DNA of 62,621 nt from Bacteroidota bacterium (lineage in GTDB: Bacteria > Bacteroidota > Bacteroidia > Chitinophagales > LD1): assembly GCA_018267385.1 (NCBI GenBank), contig JAFDYN010000008.1, positions 1-62,621 of the forward strand, given 5' to 3'. The notes under the pieces were generated by a model, which saw nothing but the letters and a program-made list of their open reading frames with translations, was not told the DNA's origin and searched no databases. Position 1 is the stretch's first letter, and each line of letters begins with the position of its first letter. Below, one piece after another: positions 8,188 to 16,403 of the stretch. Made by a program: the position numbers and the translations under genes.

Positions 8188-9551
8188 GAAAAATAAAAGT
8201 GCTCCGGGTGAAACTCTGTGTCTATCACGCCTATCTCACCATTGCGAAATTTTGAGATCAGTATCTCGCAGCGGGTGCGCAGGTCCTCGCCGCTGGCACC
8301 CGTCAGCTCCCCATAGTATGCCGGGCGGTGGAGGAAGAGCACCATATCCGCATCCTGCTCTATAGCGCCGCTCTCGCGCAGGTCAGACAGCATGGGCCGC
8401 TTGCTGCCGCGGCTCTCTACGGCGCGGCTCAGTTGAGACAGCGCCACGACCGGTATATCCAGTTCTTTTGCCAGCTGCTTTAGCCGCCGGCTGATGGAGG
8501 CTACCTGCTGCTCGCGGTTCATGTGGCGCATGGCGGTGGCATCTACTGTGATGAGCTGCAGGTAGTCTATGTAGAGAATGTCTATGTGGTGCTTCAGCTT
8601 CCACTTCTTGGCTATAGAGCATATCTCTGAGATCGTGAGGCAGGCACTGTCACAGAGCCAGATGGGCAGGCCGGCTACGTGGCGCGTGCGGTCATCCAGC
8701 TCGGTCCACTGCGTGTGATGCAGGGCGCCGCGCTTCAGCGCATTGATGTCTATGCGCAGTTCATTGGCAAAGATGCGCTCTACCAGCTGCGTGGCAGACA
8801 TCTCCAGTGAGAAGATACCCACGCGTGCACCATTCTCCGCCTGCCGCTTGGCAGCCTGTACGGCAAAGGCTGTCTTGCCCATAGCGGGCCGCGCAGCCAG
8901 TACGATCAGGTCCGTGCGCTGCAGCCCCAGCGTATGCGTATCAAAGTCGCGCAGGTAGATACGCACTCCTGTGTAATGTTCTGAGGTCGCAGCGCGGTGC
9001 AGGCTCTCTACCGTGTCATATACTATCTGCGGGTAGTCGCGCTCTGCCAGCTTGGCTATCGTGCTATTGATACCGTCCAGGCCGCTCATAGCCGCGCCGA
9101 GTACATCTATGAAGTCCGTGCCGCGGTAGCAGAGGTCCATCGTGGCCTGCGAGAGGCGTATCATGGACCGCAGCACGGCTTTCTCCTTTACGATCTGTGC
9201 GTGCATCTGTATGTGGGCGGGGCCTGTCACATCATTGGTGAGCTGCATGAGGTAGAGCATGCCGCCCACGCCCTCCAGCGCTGCAGTGCCATGTGGTAAC
9301 ATGGCGTCGCCTTTAGATATTTTCTCATAGACAGTCATCACGTCTATAGGTGCGTGCTGCTGGTATAGCTGGCGGATGGCCGCATAGATGGCGCGGTGGG
9401 CCTCCGTGTAGAAGTCCTCCTCTGTGAGCAGTGCGCTGACGTGCATCATGCCCTGACCGTCGAGCAGCAGGGCGCCGAGCACCGCCCGCTCCATATCTGC
9501 GGACTGTGGCATGACGCGCTGCTGTGCTATATAGGATGTATCCATACTCAT
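8175..9551 (-). CDS. dnaB: DnaB-type replicative DNA helicase
   Basis: About 458 residues, typical DnaB length. The N-terminal helical domain (residues 15-115, DMERAVLGALLL onward) is followed by the RecA-like motor: Walker A RPAMGKT at about 221-227, Walker B DILYIDYLQL at about 324-333, then SQLSRAVE and the LSDLRESGAIEQDADMVLFL motif with the arginine finger region. The protein unwinds DNA at the replication fork as a hexameric ring. The frame is open to 9596, but the upstream part reads through a hairpin (9555-9615), so I prefer MSMDTSYIAQ at 9551. The gene is followed by a DnaA domain IV-like gene. Whether this is the main chromosomal helicase or a second, element-borne copy cannot be told from the window. 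Confidence 0.88.
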   Translation of the reverse strand: MSMDTSYIAQQRVMPQSADMERAVLGALLLDGQGMMHVSALLTEEDFYTEAHRAIYAAIRQLYQQHAPIDVMTVYEKISKGDAMLPHGTAALEGVGGMLYLMQLTNDVTGPAHIQMHAQIVKEKAVLRSMIRLSQATMDLCYRGTDFIDVLGAAMSGLDGINSTIAKLAERDYPQIVYDTVESLHRAATSEHYTGVRIYLRDFDTHTLGLQRTDLIVLAARPAMGKTAFAVQAAKRQAENGARVGIFSLEMSATQLVERIFANELRIDINALKRGALHHTQWTELDDRTRHVAGLPIWLCDSACLTISEICSIAKKWKLKHHIDILYIDYLQLITVDATAMRHMNREQQVASISRRLKQLAKELDIPVVALSQLSRAVESRGSKRPMLSDLRESGAIEQDADMVLFLHRPAYYGELTGASGEDLRTRCEILISKFRNGEIGVIDTEFHPEHFYFSNKS

Positions 9552-9554
9552 AGA

Positions 9555-9615
9555 CACCCTACCCCTCACTGAGTCTGCTGACGAAGGCGAAACCACACGG
9601 CGTGAGGGGTGGGTG
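9555..9615. repeat. Long hairpin directly upstream of dnaB
   Basis: Bases 9555-9569 (CACCCTACCCCTCAC) pair with 9602-9615 (GTGAGGGGTGGGTG), with one bulged T. The loop carries CTGCTGACGAAGGCGA, a motif type often seen in dispersed Bacteroidota repeats. The stem begins 4 nt before the chosen dnaB start codon, so it would lie in the 5' untranslated region and could affect translation. Confidence 0.7.
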
Positions 9616-9899
9616 GACTACAAGGATAATAGCCCGCTGCGCAATGGACTTGCGTAGTGAAAAAAATAAAAAGGGACGGGGGACGGGGGAAAGGGGATGC
9701 ACTATTCGGGATTTGCAATGCCAAAAAAGCACATGATATGATCGCATGCAGGGGCAGGTCGCTACCTGCTCTACAACACTAGCACTATGTGCGTGAGAGG
9801 GTCACCATCAAATGGCCGTGTATTGGGACCTTTTGATTTGCTTTGAGATGGTTATACCCGTCTCACCTGTGATGGCTATGGTGCCATATCCTCTAAAAA
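9597..9899. other. 303-bp intergenic region upstream of dnaB
   Basis: No gene is seen here. The region holds the right arm of the 9555-9615 hairpin and a degenerate palindrome at 9748-9774 (GCAGGGGCAGGTCG, then CTACCTGCTCTAC) related to the perfect palindrome at 7504-7531. The remaining bases 9775-9899 show no recognisable feature. Confidence 0.6.
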
Positions 9900-10259
9900 C
9901 TACCGCGTAGTAAACGACCATGTGGTAGAGCTGGCGCTGATGCTGTCTGTGGTCAGTACGCTCACCTGCCAGTTGTACCGCTGCGCCGGTGCCAAAGGCA
10001 CGGTCAGTGCAGGCGTATCTGTATCGTACTGTGTCATCTGCAGGGTAGATACATTGGTCACAAAGAAATAATAGTGCATCGCATTGGTATAAGGGTTGCA
10101 GCTCAGCGTGATAGTATCGGGCTGTGCGGTGCTGCCATTCGCAGGAGAGAGCTGTATCACACTCGGAGGTGTGAGCTTATAGTTGTCAGGTTTATTGCAG
10201 GCAGTACCTAGTACTGTGACCATAGCCACTGCGGCTATGAGTGCGAGACGAATATTCAT
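9900..10259 (-). CDS. Small lipoprotein with fibronectin III-like domain
   Basis: A 119-residue protein with a lipoprotein signal: hydrophobic N-terminus, then the lipobox-like LGTAC with the cysteine at residue 21. Residues 33-119 form a single Fn3-like beta domain (PPSVIQLSPANGSTAQPDTI at the start, RYNWQVSVL and TTWSFTTR at the end), the pattern seen in SusE/SusF-like and other Bacteroidota surface lipoproteins. It is probably membrane-anchored. It may be co-transcribed with the thioredoxin-like gene upstream (70-bp gap). No specific ligand can be named. Confidence 0.7.
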   Translation of the reverse strand: MNIRLALIAAVAMVTVLGTACNKPDNYKLTPPSVIQLSPANGSTAQPDTITLSCNPYTNAMHYYFFVTNVSTLQMTQYDTDTPALTVPLAPAQRYNWQVSVLTTDSISASSTTWSFTTR

Positions 10260-10329
10260 GATGAGAGATTGTGCGGATCAAGGTTAGCGACTTCGATCCG
10301 AAATAGCAAACATCTGCCGGCACTAGTGC

Positions 10330-10914
10330 CTACCGCAGCAGCACCCGCTCCAGCATTGGCTTGAGTTTTTCATAGTTGCTCAGGCCGTCGTCAGTCTGGC
10401 CGCCGTGCATGATAGCAGCTACACGGCCATCGCGGCCTATGATCATATTGGTAGGAAAGATCGACATGCGAAATACATTAGTGGTCAGGCTGTCAGCATT
10501 GGGTATGATGCGGTAGTCCAGCGGGTGGGCAGCGAGCACTGTATCCATCCTGATCTGGCTGCCAGGTACAAAGGATAAAAACATCACCCGTCCCTCATAC
10601 TCCTTTGCCAGTTTATTGAGCGAGTTAAACTCACGGATACACGGCTTACAGCCCGGCCACCAGAAGTTGAGCAGCAGAATGCGGCCCTGATAGTCATACG
10701 GCGCGATGCCCCTCCCCTCACGATCCACAGCCTCCCACATCGGCATGCTGCATCCTACAAATGACTGCGTATAAATATCAGAATGCTTCATGATCGTATC
10801 ATAGCCCTTCATCATGTAGACCGCCGGGTCAAAAATCTTTTGCCCGAAGCAATCAGTCTGGGCATAGCATCCTGCTACACAGGACAGGAGGAGCGCGAGG
10901 AGTAGTTGTTTCAT
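10330..10914 (-). CDS. Exported thioredoxin-like (TlpA/ResA-type) protein
   Basis: A 194-residue protein with a signal peptide (MKQLLLALLLSCVAGCYAQ) and a thioredoxin fold from about residue 55. The redox motif is CKPC (C89-C92), in the usual context LLLNFWWPGCKPCIREFNSL, followed by an FLSFVPGSQ strand and the cis-proline region FPTNMIIGRDGRV. The family reduces or oxidises disulfides of envelope proteins. Position 16 is a cysteine, so lipidation is possible (VAGC). It lies upstream of, and in line with, the Fn3 lipoprotein gene. Confidence 0.85.
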   Translation of the reverse strand: MKQLLLALLLSCVAGCYAQTDCFGQKIFDPAVYMMKGYDTIMKHSDIYTQSFVGCSMPMWEAVDREGRGIAPYDYQGRILLLNFWWPGCKPCIREFNSLNKLAKEYEGRVMFLSFVPGSQIRMDTVLAAHPLDYRIIPNADSLTTNVFRMSIFPTNMIIGRDGRVAAIMHGGQTDDGLSNYEKLKPMLERVLLR

Positions 10915-10965
10915 AGCATCATGTAGTGATGCTAAGGTAAGACATATACAGCGATTTCACCAGCC

Positions 10966-11169
10966 TTAGGCATGATAGTACGCGCGGTCGTCAGTTCCCA
11001 GCTTGCGCCTCACTATATCTGCCCACCGCTGTACAGTGCGTACTATACGGCGTGCCGGCGTCATCTTTACATTCTCGTAGATGAAATCTTCATTGCCCAA
11101 CTCATCTTTATAGTCGCTGATATGGAGGTCTACTTGTTGTTTGGCTTCTCTGGTTAGCATGGCTTTCAC
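10966..11169 (-). CDS. Small basic protein, unknown function
   Basis: A 67-residue soluble protein (MKAMLTREAKQQVDLHISDY at the start; ATG codons at 11169 and 11160 are both possible). The second half is rich in arginine (ARRIVRTVQRWADIVRRKLG), suggesting an amphipathic basic helix. There is no signal peptide and no recognisable domain. It lies 51 bp upstream of the thioredoxin-like gene, which it may precede in a transcript. Confidence 0.5.
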   Translation of the reverse strand: MKAMLTREAKQQVDLHISDYKDELGNEDFIYENVKMTPARRIVRTVQRWADIVRRKLGTDDRAYYHA

Positions 11170-11419
11170 GTTTTATTTCGTGATAGGTAGTTCTAAAACC
11201 TTGCCAAAAGAAAAACAGTAAAAACATCGCCTAGGCTTTGGGAAAATCATTGTGCATATCGGGACTATTAATACATTATCACAGGGTGCATAGAGGGATT
11301 CTATCCATAGAGCAAATCAACTGGAGGACACAGAGAAGCATATGCCAACTGCTTTGTGTTCTCAACAGGCTGTTTACTTATCCCCTTCGTGTACTCTGTG
11401 ATGATTGTATTAAACGCAG

Positions 11420-12079
11420 TTACTCCCCCTCCACTTTCCCCGCCGGCCCCAGGTACATATCAAAGTATACCGCTGCGATGCTGCCCAGTGTGGGGGCGAT
11501 GGCGTAGATCCACCATTTGCCCATATGCATAGAGACCAGCGCGGGTCCGAGGCTGCGCGCGGGGTTCATAGAGGCGCCGCTCACAGGCCCTGCCATGAGC
11601 GCCTCCAGGCAGACTATGCTGCTGATAGCGAGACCTGCAAACAAGCCTTGCTCCTTGCTACCAAAAGCCACGCGCATGATCACGGCCATCAGCACAAAGG
11701 TCAGGATGAACTCCAGCACAAAGCTCTGCACATCACTACCCGCAGGCATGGTACCACCCAGCATCTCATTGGCCGGGAAGAGGAGCTTGAGCACTGCGCT
11801 GCCCGCTATTGCTCCCACGCACTGGCTGATGATATAGGGTACCACCTGCGCCCGCTCAAACTTTTTTGCGATAGCAAAGCCGATAGATACAGCAGGATTG
11901 AAATGGGCACCACTCACCGTGCCCAGCGCGTAGATCATAGACATCACGATCAGGCCCCACACGATGCAGATGCCCGTGTGGCCCACCACACCGTGTGTCT
12001 CCTGATTGACTATCACCACGCCGGTGCCGAAGAAGACAATAGCAAACGTGCCAAAGACCTCAGAGATATAATTTCTCAT
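11420..12079 (-). CDS. Aquaporin of NIP-like type (MIP family)
   Basis: A 219-residue six-helix channel with both half-helix motifs intact: NPA at 61-63 (SGAHFNPAVS) and NPA at 172-174 (SGASMNPARS). Aligned to E. coli AqpZ, the selectivity filter reads W41, A160, A169, R175 in place of Phe, His, Thr, Arg. The missing histidine and the GPVSGASMNPARSLGPA signature point to the NIP-like branch, which passes glycerol, other small uncharged solutes or metalloid acids, rather than a strict water channel. The helix count and motifs are seen; the substrate is inferred. It stands alone on the minus strand. Confidence 0.9.
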   Translation of the reverse strand: MRNYISEVFGTFAIVFFGTGVVIVNQETHGVVGHTGICIVWGLIVMSMIYALGTVSGAHFNPAVSIGFAIAKKFERAQVVPYIISQCVGAIAGSAVLKLLFPANEMLGGTMPAGSDVQSFVLEFILTFVLMAVIMRVAFGSKEQGLFAGLAISSIVCLEALMAGPVSGASMNPARSLGPALVSMHMGKWWIYAIAPTLGSIAAVYFDMYLGPAGKVEGE

Positions 12080-12141
12080 CTATTGGGTTTTGCCTAAAGG
12101 TAAAATTTCTTTGGGGAAAGAAAAGGAGGCCGCAGAGGCTG

Positions 12142-12951
12142 TCAGTGCGCTGCCGCTCCCTCTGCAGCCGGCGGTGCCGCCGTATAGACCAGCATCTCCA
12201 TAGGGCGCTGCTGCAGCAGGTTGTAGTCCTCCTTAAAGTCCTCATAGCTCATAGACATATGCCCTGCCACATCACCGGTCAGTGCGGCCTTGCCCTGAGG
12301 TATAAACTCGATATGGTCCATGTGATGCACTACCTGGCCCTGCTCCCGGTAGGCCTGTATAGCACGCCCCTGCCACAGGTAGTACGTATCATCTGTGTAG
12401 GCCTCCTGCTGCTGGTCATCATCTTCGGTATTGATAGCAAAGGTGCGGCGCTCGTGCAGGTGTACCAGCCGCCCGTGGTCAAAGCAGAGATCATACTCGT
12501 AGCGGCGGTGCTCGTCGGCTGTATTCTCAGCGTGAAAGGTGAGCAGGTGGCCGTCATAGCTATAGGTGGCCGTCATGTATCGGTGCGATGTATCCAGCAC
12601 GAGTACACGCGTGATCAGCGCACCGAGCAGCGTGGTGGAGTCTGCCAGCGCCTGTGCCAGCCGGTGGTGAAAGCGCTCATGCGCCCTCAGGATGATAGCG
12701 ATAGAGTCTCCCGCACGCGGCACGGGTACGGGGCCCGTGGCCAGCATGATACCCTTGCCGCCGTCAGGCAGGGGGCCCGTCAGTGCCTCATGCTGCTCCT
12801 CCATATCGTTGAGATGTGCCTCCTCTGCTATGGCGTGTACACGGCGCAGGGAGTCTGCCACAGACAGGTGCCTGCGCCCGTGAGACTGCTGCCCGCAGGA
12901 GGATGACAGTACGATGACAGCCAGTAGGATGAGCAGGGGAAGATGCCGCAT
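12142..12951 (-). CDS. Putative lipoprotein, unknown function
   Basis: A 269-residue exported protein with a lipoprotein signal (MRHLPLLILLAVIVLSSSCG, lipid-attachment cysteine at 19). Residues 30-60 are charged and helical; a beta-rich part follows (TATYSYDGHLLTFH, YEYDLCFDHGRLVHLHERRT, DDTYYLWQGRAIQAYREQGQ), resembling repeated-strand periplasmic proteins. The end is low-complexity (PPAAEGAAAH). I do not recognise a family. It lies 62 bp upstream of the aquaporin gene on the same strand, close enough for co-transcription. Confidence 0.6.
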   Translation of the reverse strand: MRHLPLLILLAVIVLSSSCGQQSHGRRHLSVADSLRRVHAIAEEAHLNDMEEQHEALTGPLPDGGKGIMLATGPVPVPRAGDSIAIILRAHERFHHRLAQALADSTTLLGALITRVLVLDTSHRYMTATYSYDGHLLTFHAENTADEHRRYEYDLCFDHGRLVHLHERRTFAINTEDDDQQQEAYTDDTYYLWQGRAIQAYREQGQVVHHMDHIEFIPQGKAALTGDVAGHMSMSYEDFKEDYNLLQQRPMEMLVYTAAPPAAEGAAAH

Positions 12952-13139
12952 GAGTCAGGATATACCTGCAAATATGAAAAATCTGCGCAATGTTATAAAA
13001 ATGTGCATCCCACATGACTGCGCCGGGTATAGCACAATGATAAAAGTCCGCCGTTCATCCATCTTGTGGAAACTTAGTATAGACAGCCATTGATATTTCA
13101 CTACATTTATAGCATTACTAAAACAACCAAACTATACGC

Positions 13140-14582
13140 ATGAAGAAACTTTTGCTCTCTATCGTAGCGGGTGTGATCATGGCAGCAGGCGCGCAGGCCC
13201 AGCACTGTGCCGCCGCCAGCAATAGTGTGACACCACCCACCTATTCCCAGCCCGGCCTCTACCCTTCTGCAGACAGCCTGCCGTGTACTGTATTAGGTGT
13301 ACCGGTATCTGACACCTTCTATTTCCAGAATTTTTCCACCTACAGCGTAGCTACCGTGACCAGTGTGAAGATCGACTCTATCACCAACCTGCCCCCGGGG
13401 CTCTGCTGGACCAGCAGCTCGGCTACCAATACCTTTGCAGGTGGTGCATCCGGCGCTATCGTAGTATCAGGTACTCCTACCGGCCCTGTAGGCCAGTACA
13501 AGCTGCACATCGTAGTGGATGTCAATACAAATCTCGGCAGCCTGGCCAATCAAGACGCAGAGACATTCAATTTGCGCTACTGGATACGTACCAGGTGCTC
13601 ATCTGCTACATGCACAGCACTTGATACGACTGCTCCATATCCTGCATTTGAGGCATACACTGCCTGCGCAGGCCCTCCTACTGCAGCTATCTCGCCAGCA
13701 GGTCCTGTCACTATCTGCGCCGGTGCCTCTCAGACACTGACAGCATCATCAGGTACAAACTATACCTACAAGTGGTCTACAGGCGCTACTACCCAGGCCA
13801 TCACAGTCAGCTCAAACGGATCATATATAGTGACGGTGTATAATGCTGCTATGGATAGCGCAGTATCCTCTCCTGTAGCGGTGAATGTGGCTGCCCTGCC
13901 TACCGTGACCCTCAATACTGCAGGCCCGGACAGCATCTGCCCTACGGGCGATACTGCTACGATCGCTGCTACGGCTACAGGCGTATCATACCTCTGGAGC
14001 AATGCTGCTACTACTGCCAGCATCCGTGTGGTGCAGGCCGGCAGCTATACAGTGACCGTGACCGATGGCAACCAGTGTACTGCTACTGCAGGCCCTGTGA
14101 CGGTGGCCTTCAGGCCGGTGCCTACCGCTACTATCACCCGTAGCGGCTACACTCTGACCGCAGGCGCTGCCAGCAGCTACCAGTGGTACCAGGATGGCAA
14201 CCTGATAGCAGGTGCTACCTCTCAGACATATGACGTGACCATCAATGGCAACTATACCGTAGTAGTGACCAACGCCGGCGGCTGCTCAGCTACCTCTACG
14301 GCTACCTCGGTAGTGAATGTCGGCATACATGACATCAGCGGCACAGAGTCTCTGGGCGTATATCCTAACCCTACTACTGGTACCTTTACCCTTGTGACCA
14401 GTGGCCGTACCGGTGATAAGTATGAGATCTATGACATCCTGGGCCGTCCGGTACAGCATGGCACTATCTCTGCAGACCGCCAGCACATAGACCTCGGTGC
14501 ACAGGAGTCAGGCATCTATACCATCACCGTGAGCAATGGCAGCCAGCGCGAGGCCATCCGCTTCACCGTGGTGTCAAAGTAA
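13140..14582 (+). CDS. Secreted Ig-like protein with T9SS type A sorting domain
   Basis: A 480-residue secreted protein. A signal peptide (MKKLLLSIVAGVIMAAGAQA) is followed by a beta-rich region (25-175) and two or three short Ig/PKD-like domains (about 180-390), with repeats such as ICAGASQTLTASSGTNYTYK and SICPTGDTATIAATATGVSY. The last 80 residues (YPNPTTGTFTLV through EAIRFTVVSK) are a Por secretion/T9SS type A sorting domain, so the protein should cross the outer membrane and be released or anchored at the surface. A strong terminator follows at 14606-14641. Confidence 0.85.
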   Translation: MKKLLLSIVAGVIMAAGAQAQHCAAASNSVTPPTYSQPGLYPSADSLPCTVLGVPVSDTFYFQNFSTYSVATVTSVKIDSITNLPPGLCWTSSSATNTFAGGASGAIVVSGTPTGPVGQYKLHIVVDVNTNLGSLANQDAETFNLRYWIRTRCSSATCTALDTTAPYPAFEAYTACAGPPTAAISPAGPVTICAGASQTLTASSGTNYTYKWSTGATTQAITVSSNGSYIVTVYNAAMDSAVSSPVAVNVAALPTVTLNTAGPDSICPTGDTATIAATATGVSYLWSNAATTASIRVVQAGSYTVTVTDGNQCTATAGPVTVAFRPVPTATITRSGYTLTAGAASSYQWYQDGNLIAGATSQTYDVTINGNYTVVVTNAGGCSATSTATSVVNVGIHDISGTESLGVYPNPTTGTFTLVTSGRTGDKYEIYDILGRPVQHGTISADRQHIDLGAQESGIYTITVSNGSQREAIRFTVVSK

Positions 14583-14605
14583 TAACCAACCCAATCCTAA
14601 ACCGG

Positions 14606-14641
14606 AGCCCTGTACCTCACCTGGTACGGGGCTTTTCTTTT
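14606..14641 (+). terminator. Rho-independent terminator
   Basis: AGCCCTGTACC (14606-14616) pairs with GGTACGGGGCT (14623-14633) around a 6-nt loop, followed by TTTCTTTTTG. It lies 24 bp past the stop codon of the T9SS gene at 13140-14582. Confidence 0.8.
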
Positions 14642-14673
14642 TGTATAAAGGCCTGATACAGAAATAGCCACTC

Positions 14674-14806
14674 AGTCGGAAAACTTGGCTAAAGCAGCAT
14701 ACAACAAACTACACCTACGCTCGCCTCTGGCGAGTGTGAGCCGTCTACAGCCTCCGGCTATAGGTACGGCCTATACCCTGGGGAATGCGCTATAGTCGGA
14801 AAACTT
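14674..14806. repeat. 133-bp segment bounded by 13-bp direct repeats
   Basis: The 13-mer AGTCGGAAAACTT occurs at 14674-14686 and again at 14794-14806. Between them lie small hairpins (CTCGCC with GGCGAG near 14713-14727, and AGCC with GGCT near 14750). It may be an excisable or duplicated intergenic element. No ORF is present. Confidence 0.45.
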
Positions 14807-14817
14807 TATGCGCCGAT

Positions 14818-14845
14818 GGTGATTGGCGGGAACGCCAAAGACGGA
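14818..14845 (+). repeat. Degenerate REP-like hairpin
   Basis: GGTGATTGGCG, then GGAACGCCAAAGACGGAC: an imperfect copy of the REP hairpins at 15768-15791 and 16354-16377, in the same orientation as the latter. It overlaps nothing and lies just before the stop of the TonB-like gene. Confidence 0.6.
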
Positions 14846-14853
14846 CAAGTGCT

Positions 14854-15600
14854 TCACCGGAGGCAAATGAAGATCGGCACCTGCATTCTCACTCTTATCA
14901 CAGTATCTACTATTTTGCCCGGACGAAACCGCATGGCCTGTACTCGTGCCACGATATCAGAATAGCGCTCCAGCTCCCGCGGCTGCACCTGTATATCAGA
15001 TACGCTGCCATCTTTCTCCACCACAAAGCTGACGCGCACCTTACCCCTGATCACATCTGCAGCGCTATCACTATAGCTCACCTGGTGCAGTGATGACATG
15101 AATGCCCCTTCACCACCTATGTATTCCGGCATGACATCAGCCCATTCATACTCATCATTGAGCCTAGCAGCAAAATGATATGGATACCCTGCTACATTCT
15201 GTACCTTAACCCCACCGCCGAATTTTATATCTCCAATAGTTAGATCCGATGAAGTATCTACAGCGCGGATATACCACTGCGCGGTGGCCTCCATACCCGG
15301 CATCGTACAGTCTACCCACACCGTATCTCCGTAGTAGTGACGGGCATTGAGGGTGACTACATGTACACCTACGGGCAGTAGCAGCGTGATGAGCGTATCT
15401 GATGTGTTCACAGGCTTTTCATCCACCAGCACCTGGCATGCCTTGTCTGTATGTAGCACGAGACGAAAATGCTCACCATTGTACTGGTCAGTATGTGCCT
15501 GAGGGTGCGGTGGCCCTACATGCATACGCGCCGGCTCACCGGCCCTTAGCTGTATGTAGAGAAAAAGCAAGAATAAAAGGAGCGAGGTACATTTCACCAC
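14854..15600 (-). CDS. Energy transducer TonB-like protein
   Basis: A 248-residue exported protein. An N-terminal hydrophobic signal (CTSLLLFLLFLYIQLRAGEP) is followed by a PEGA-like beta domain (about 40-115, VLVDEKPVNTSDTLITLLLP). A TonB C-terminal domain is seen at about 165-248 (YIGGEGAFMSSLHQ, IRGKVRVSFVVEKDGSVSDI, MRFRPGKI). TonB C-terminal domains contact TonB-dependent receptors or, in Bacteroidota, serve in sensing proteins. No ExbB/ExbD genes lie nearby, so its partner is unknown. The gene ends beside REP-type hairpins. Confidence 0.75.
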   Translation of the reverse strand: MVKCTSLLLFLLFLYIQLRAGEPARMHVGPPHPQAHTDQYNGEHFRLVLHTDKACQVLVDEKPVNTSDTLITLLLPVGVHVVTLNARHYYGDTVWVDCTMPGMEATAQWYIRAVDTSSDLTIGDIKFGGGVKVQNVAGYPYHFAARLNDEYEWADVMPEYIGGEGAFMSSLHQVSYSDSAADVIRGKVRVSFVVEKDGSVSDIQVQPRELERYSDIVARVQAMRFRPGKIVDTVIRVRMQVPIFICLR

Positions 15601-15767
15601 AGATACTTATAGAAAGTAAGTTAGCTCATTCCCGTGAAGCGAAAAAACCTCAAAAGCAATCGTGACAAGCAAGTGACAAAACGGTGGTTGGCTTTAGCTC
15701 CAATATACCCGCCTCAGATCACTGTGTGACAGGTCACAATTTGAAAATGACCGGTATAATTCCGTCC

Positions 15768-15791
15768 GTGGTTGGCGTCCTCGCCAACCAC
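15768..15791 (-). repeat. REP hairpin (copy A)
   Basis: GTGGTTGGCG (15768-15777) pairs perfectly with CGCCAACCAC (15782-15791) around a 4-nt loop. The flanking bases match copy B (16354-16377) when read on the minus strand (CCACGGACGG), so the two copies are in opposite orientation on either side of the RAYT pseudogene. A half-copy (GGTGGTTGGC) lies at 15683-15692. Confidence 0.85.
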
Positions 15792-15797
15792 CGCGCA

Positions 15798-16297
15798 TCA
15801 GGAGTACTCTACATAATGCCTAAGAAAGGGAAATGGTTGAGGCAGCTGTTCATAGTATCGCGCTGAAGAGTAGTGATAGCGCTCCGGCAGGTCGGCCAGG
15901 CACCATTGTTCCTGTAAAGGGTTATCATGTATATAGTTCAGCTTCTGCACCACTATATCCCGGCTCTTTGTTTCTATGGTACGCGACCTCCGCTCCCAAA
16001 ACTGATAAGCTCTATCCGACTGAGTAGACTCGTAGTTATCCAGTATTTGTGGTGCATGTTTCTTGATATACTTCTTGAAAGCATGTGCCGTGAAACTGAG
16101 GAATGCACCTTCCACATCATAACTGGCATCGGGATAAGACCACAATACGTGAATATGATTAGGCATGATAACAAAACCATGCGTATATGCCTTATGCTCC
16201 CGGTCCACCAAATGAATGAATCGACAATGATGTCCTTTAGCTCATCATTTTGCAGCAAGTGTTTCCAACTATTGATCGTGGCAGTAAAGAAGAACAT
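15798..16297 (-). pseudogene. REP-associated tyrosine transposase (RAYT, IS200-like), frameshifted
   Basis: Two overlapping minus-strand frames together give one RAYT. The first (start 16297) reads MFFFTATINSWKHLLQNDEL and ends its homology near 16212. The second, in another frame, carries the HUH motif as MPNHIHVLW, a helix with the likely catalytic tyrosine (HAFKKYIKKH) and the C-terminal LNYIHDNPLQEQWCL and YHYSSARYY motifs. At the junction the minus strand reads ATTCATTCATTTG; adding one ATTC unit would restore VDSFIHLVDREH, so loss of one 4-bp unit by slippage fits. RAYTs are thought to move REP hairpins, and two REP copies flank this gene. Expression of a full protein is not expected. 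Confidence 0.82.
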
Positions 16298-16353
16298 AAC
16301 AAGTGATTACAGTAAATGTGATAAGACATAGTTCTTTTTTCGGGAGTGCAATG

Positions 16354-16377
16354 GTGGTTGGCGGGGACGCCAACCAC
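16354..16377 (+). repeat. REP hairpin (copy B)
   Basis: GTGGTTGGCG (16354-16363) pairs with CGCCAACCAC (16368-16377) around a GGGA loop, followed by GGACA. It has the same 10-bp stem as copy A but inverted flanks, with the frameshifted RAYT between them. Confidence 0.85.
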
Positions 16378-16403
16378 GGACACCAATCAAAAGAATCATA
16401 GTC

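Noticed and set aside
14641..14820. Possible tRNA-like or structured RNA gene in a hairpin-rich gap
   Set aside because: No acceptor stem, T-loop (GTTCGA-type) or anticodon arm could be aligned; kept only as a repeat-bounded segment.
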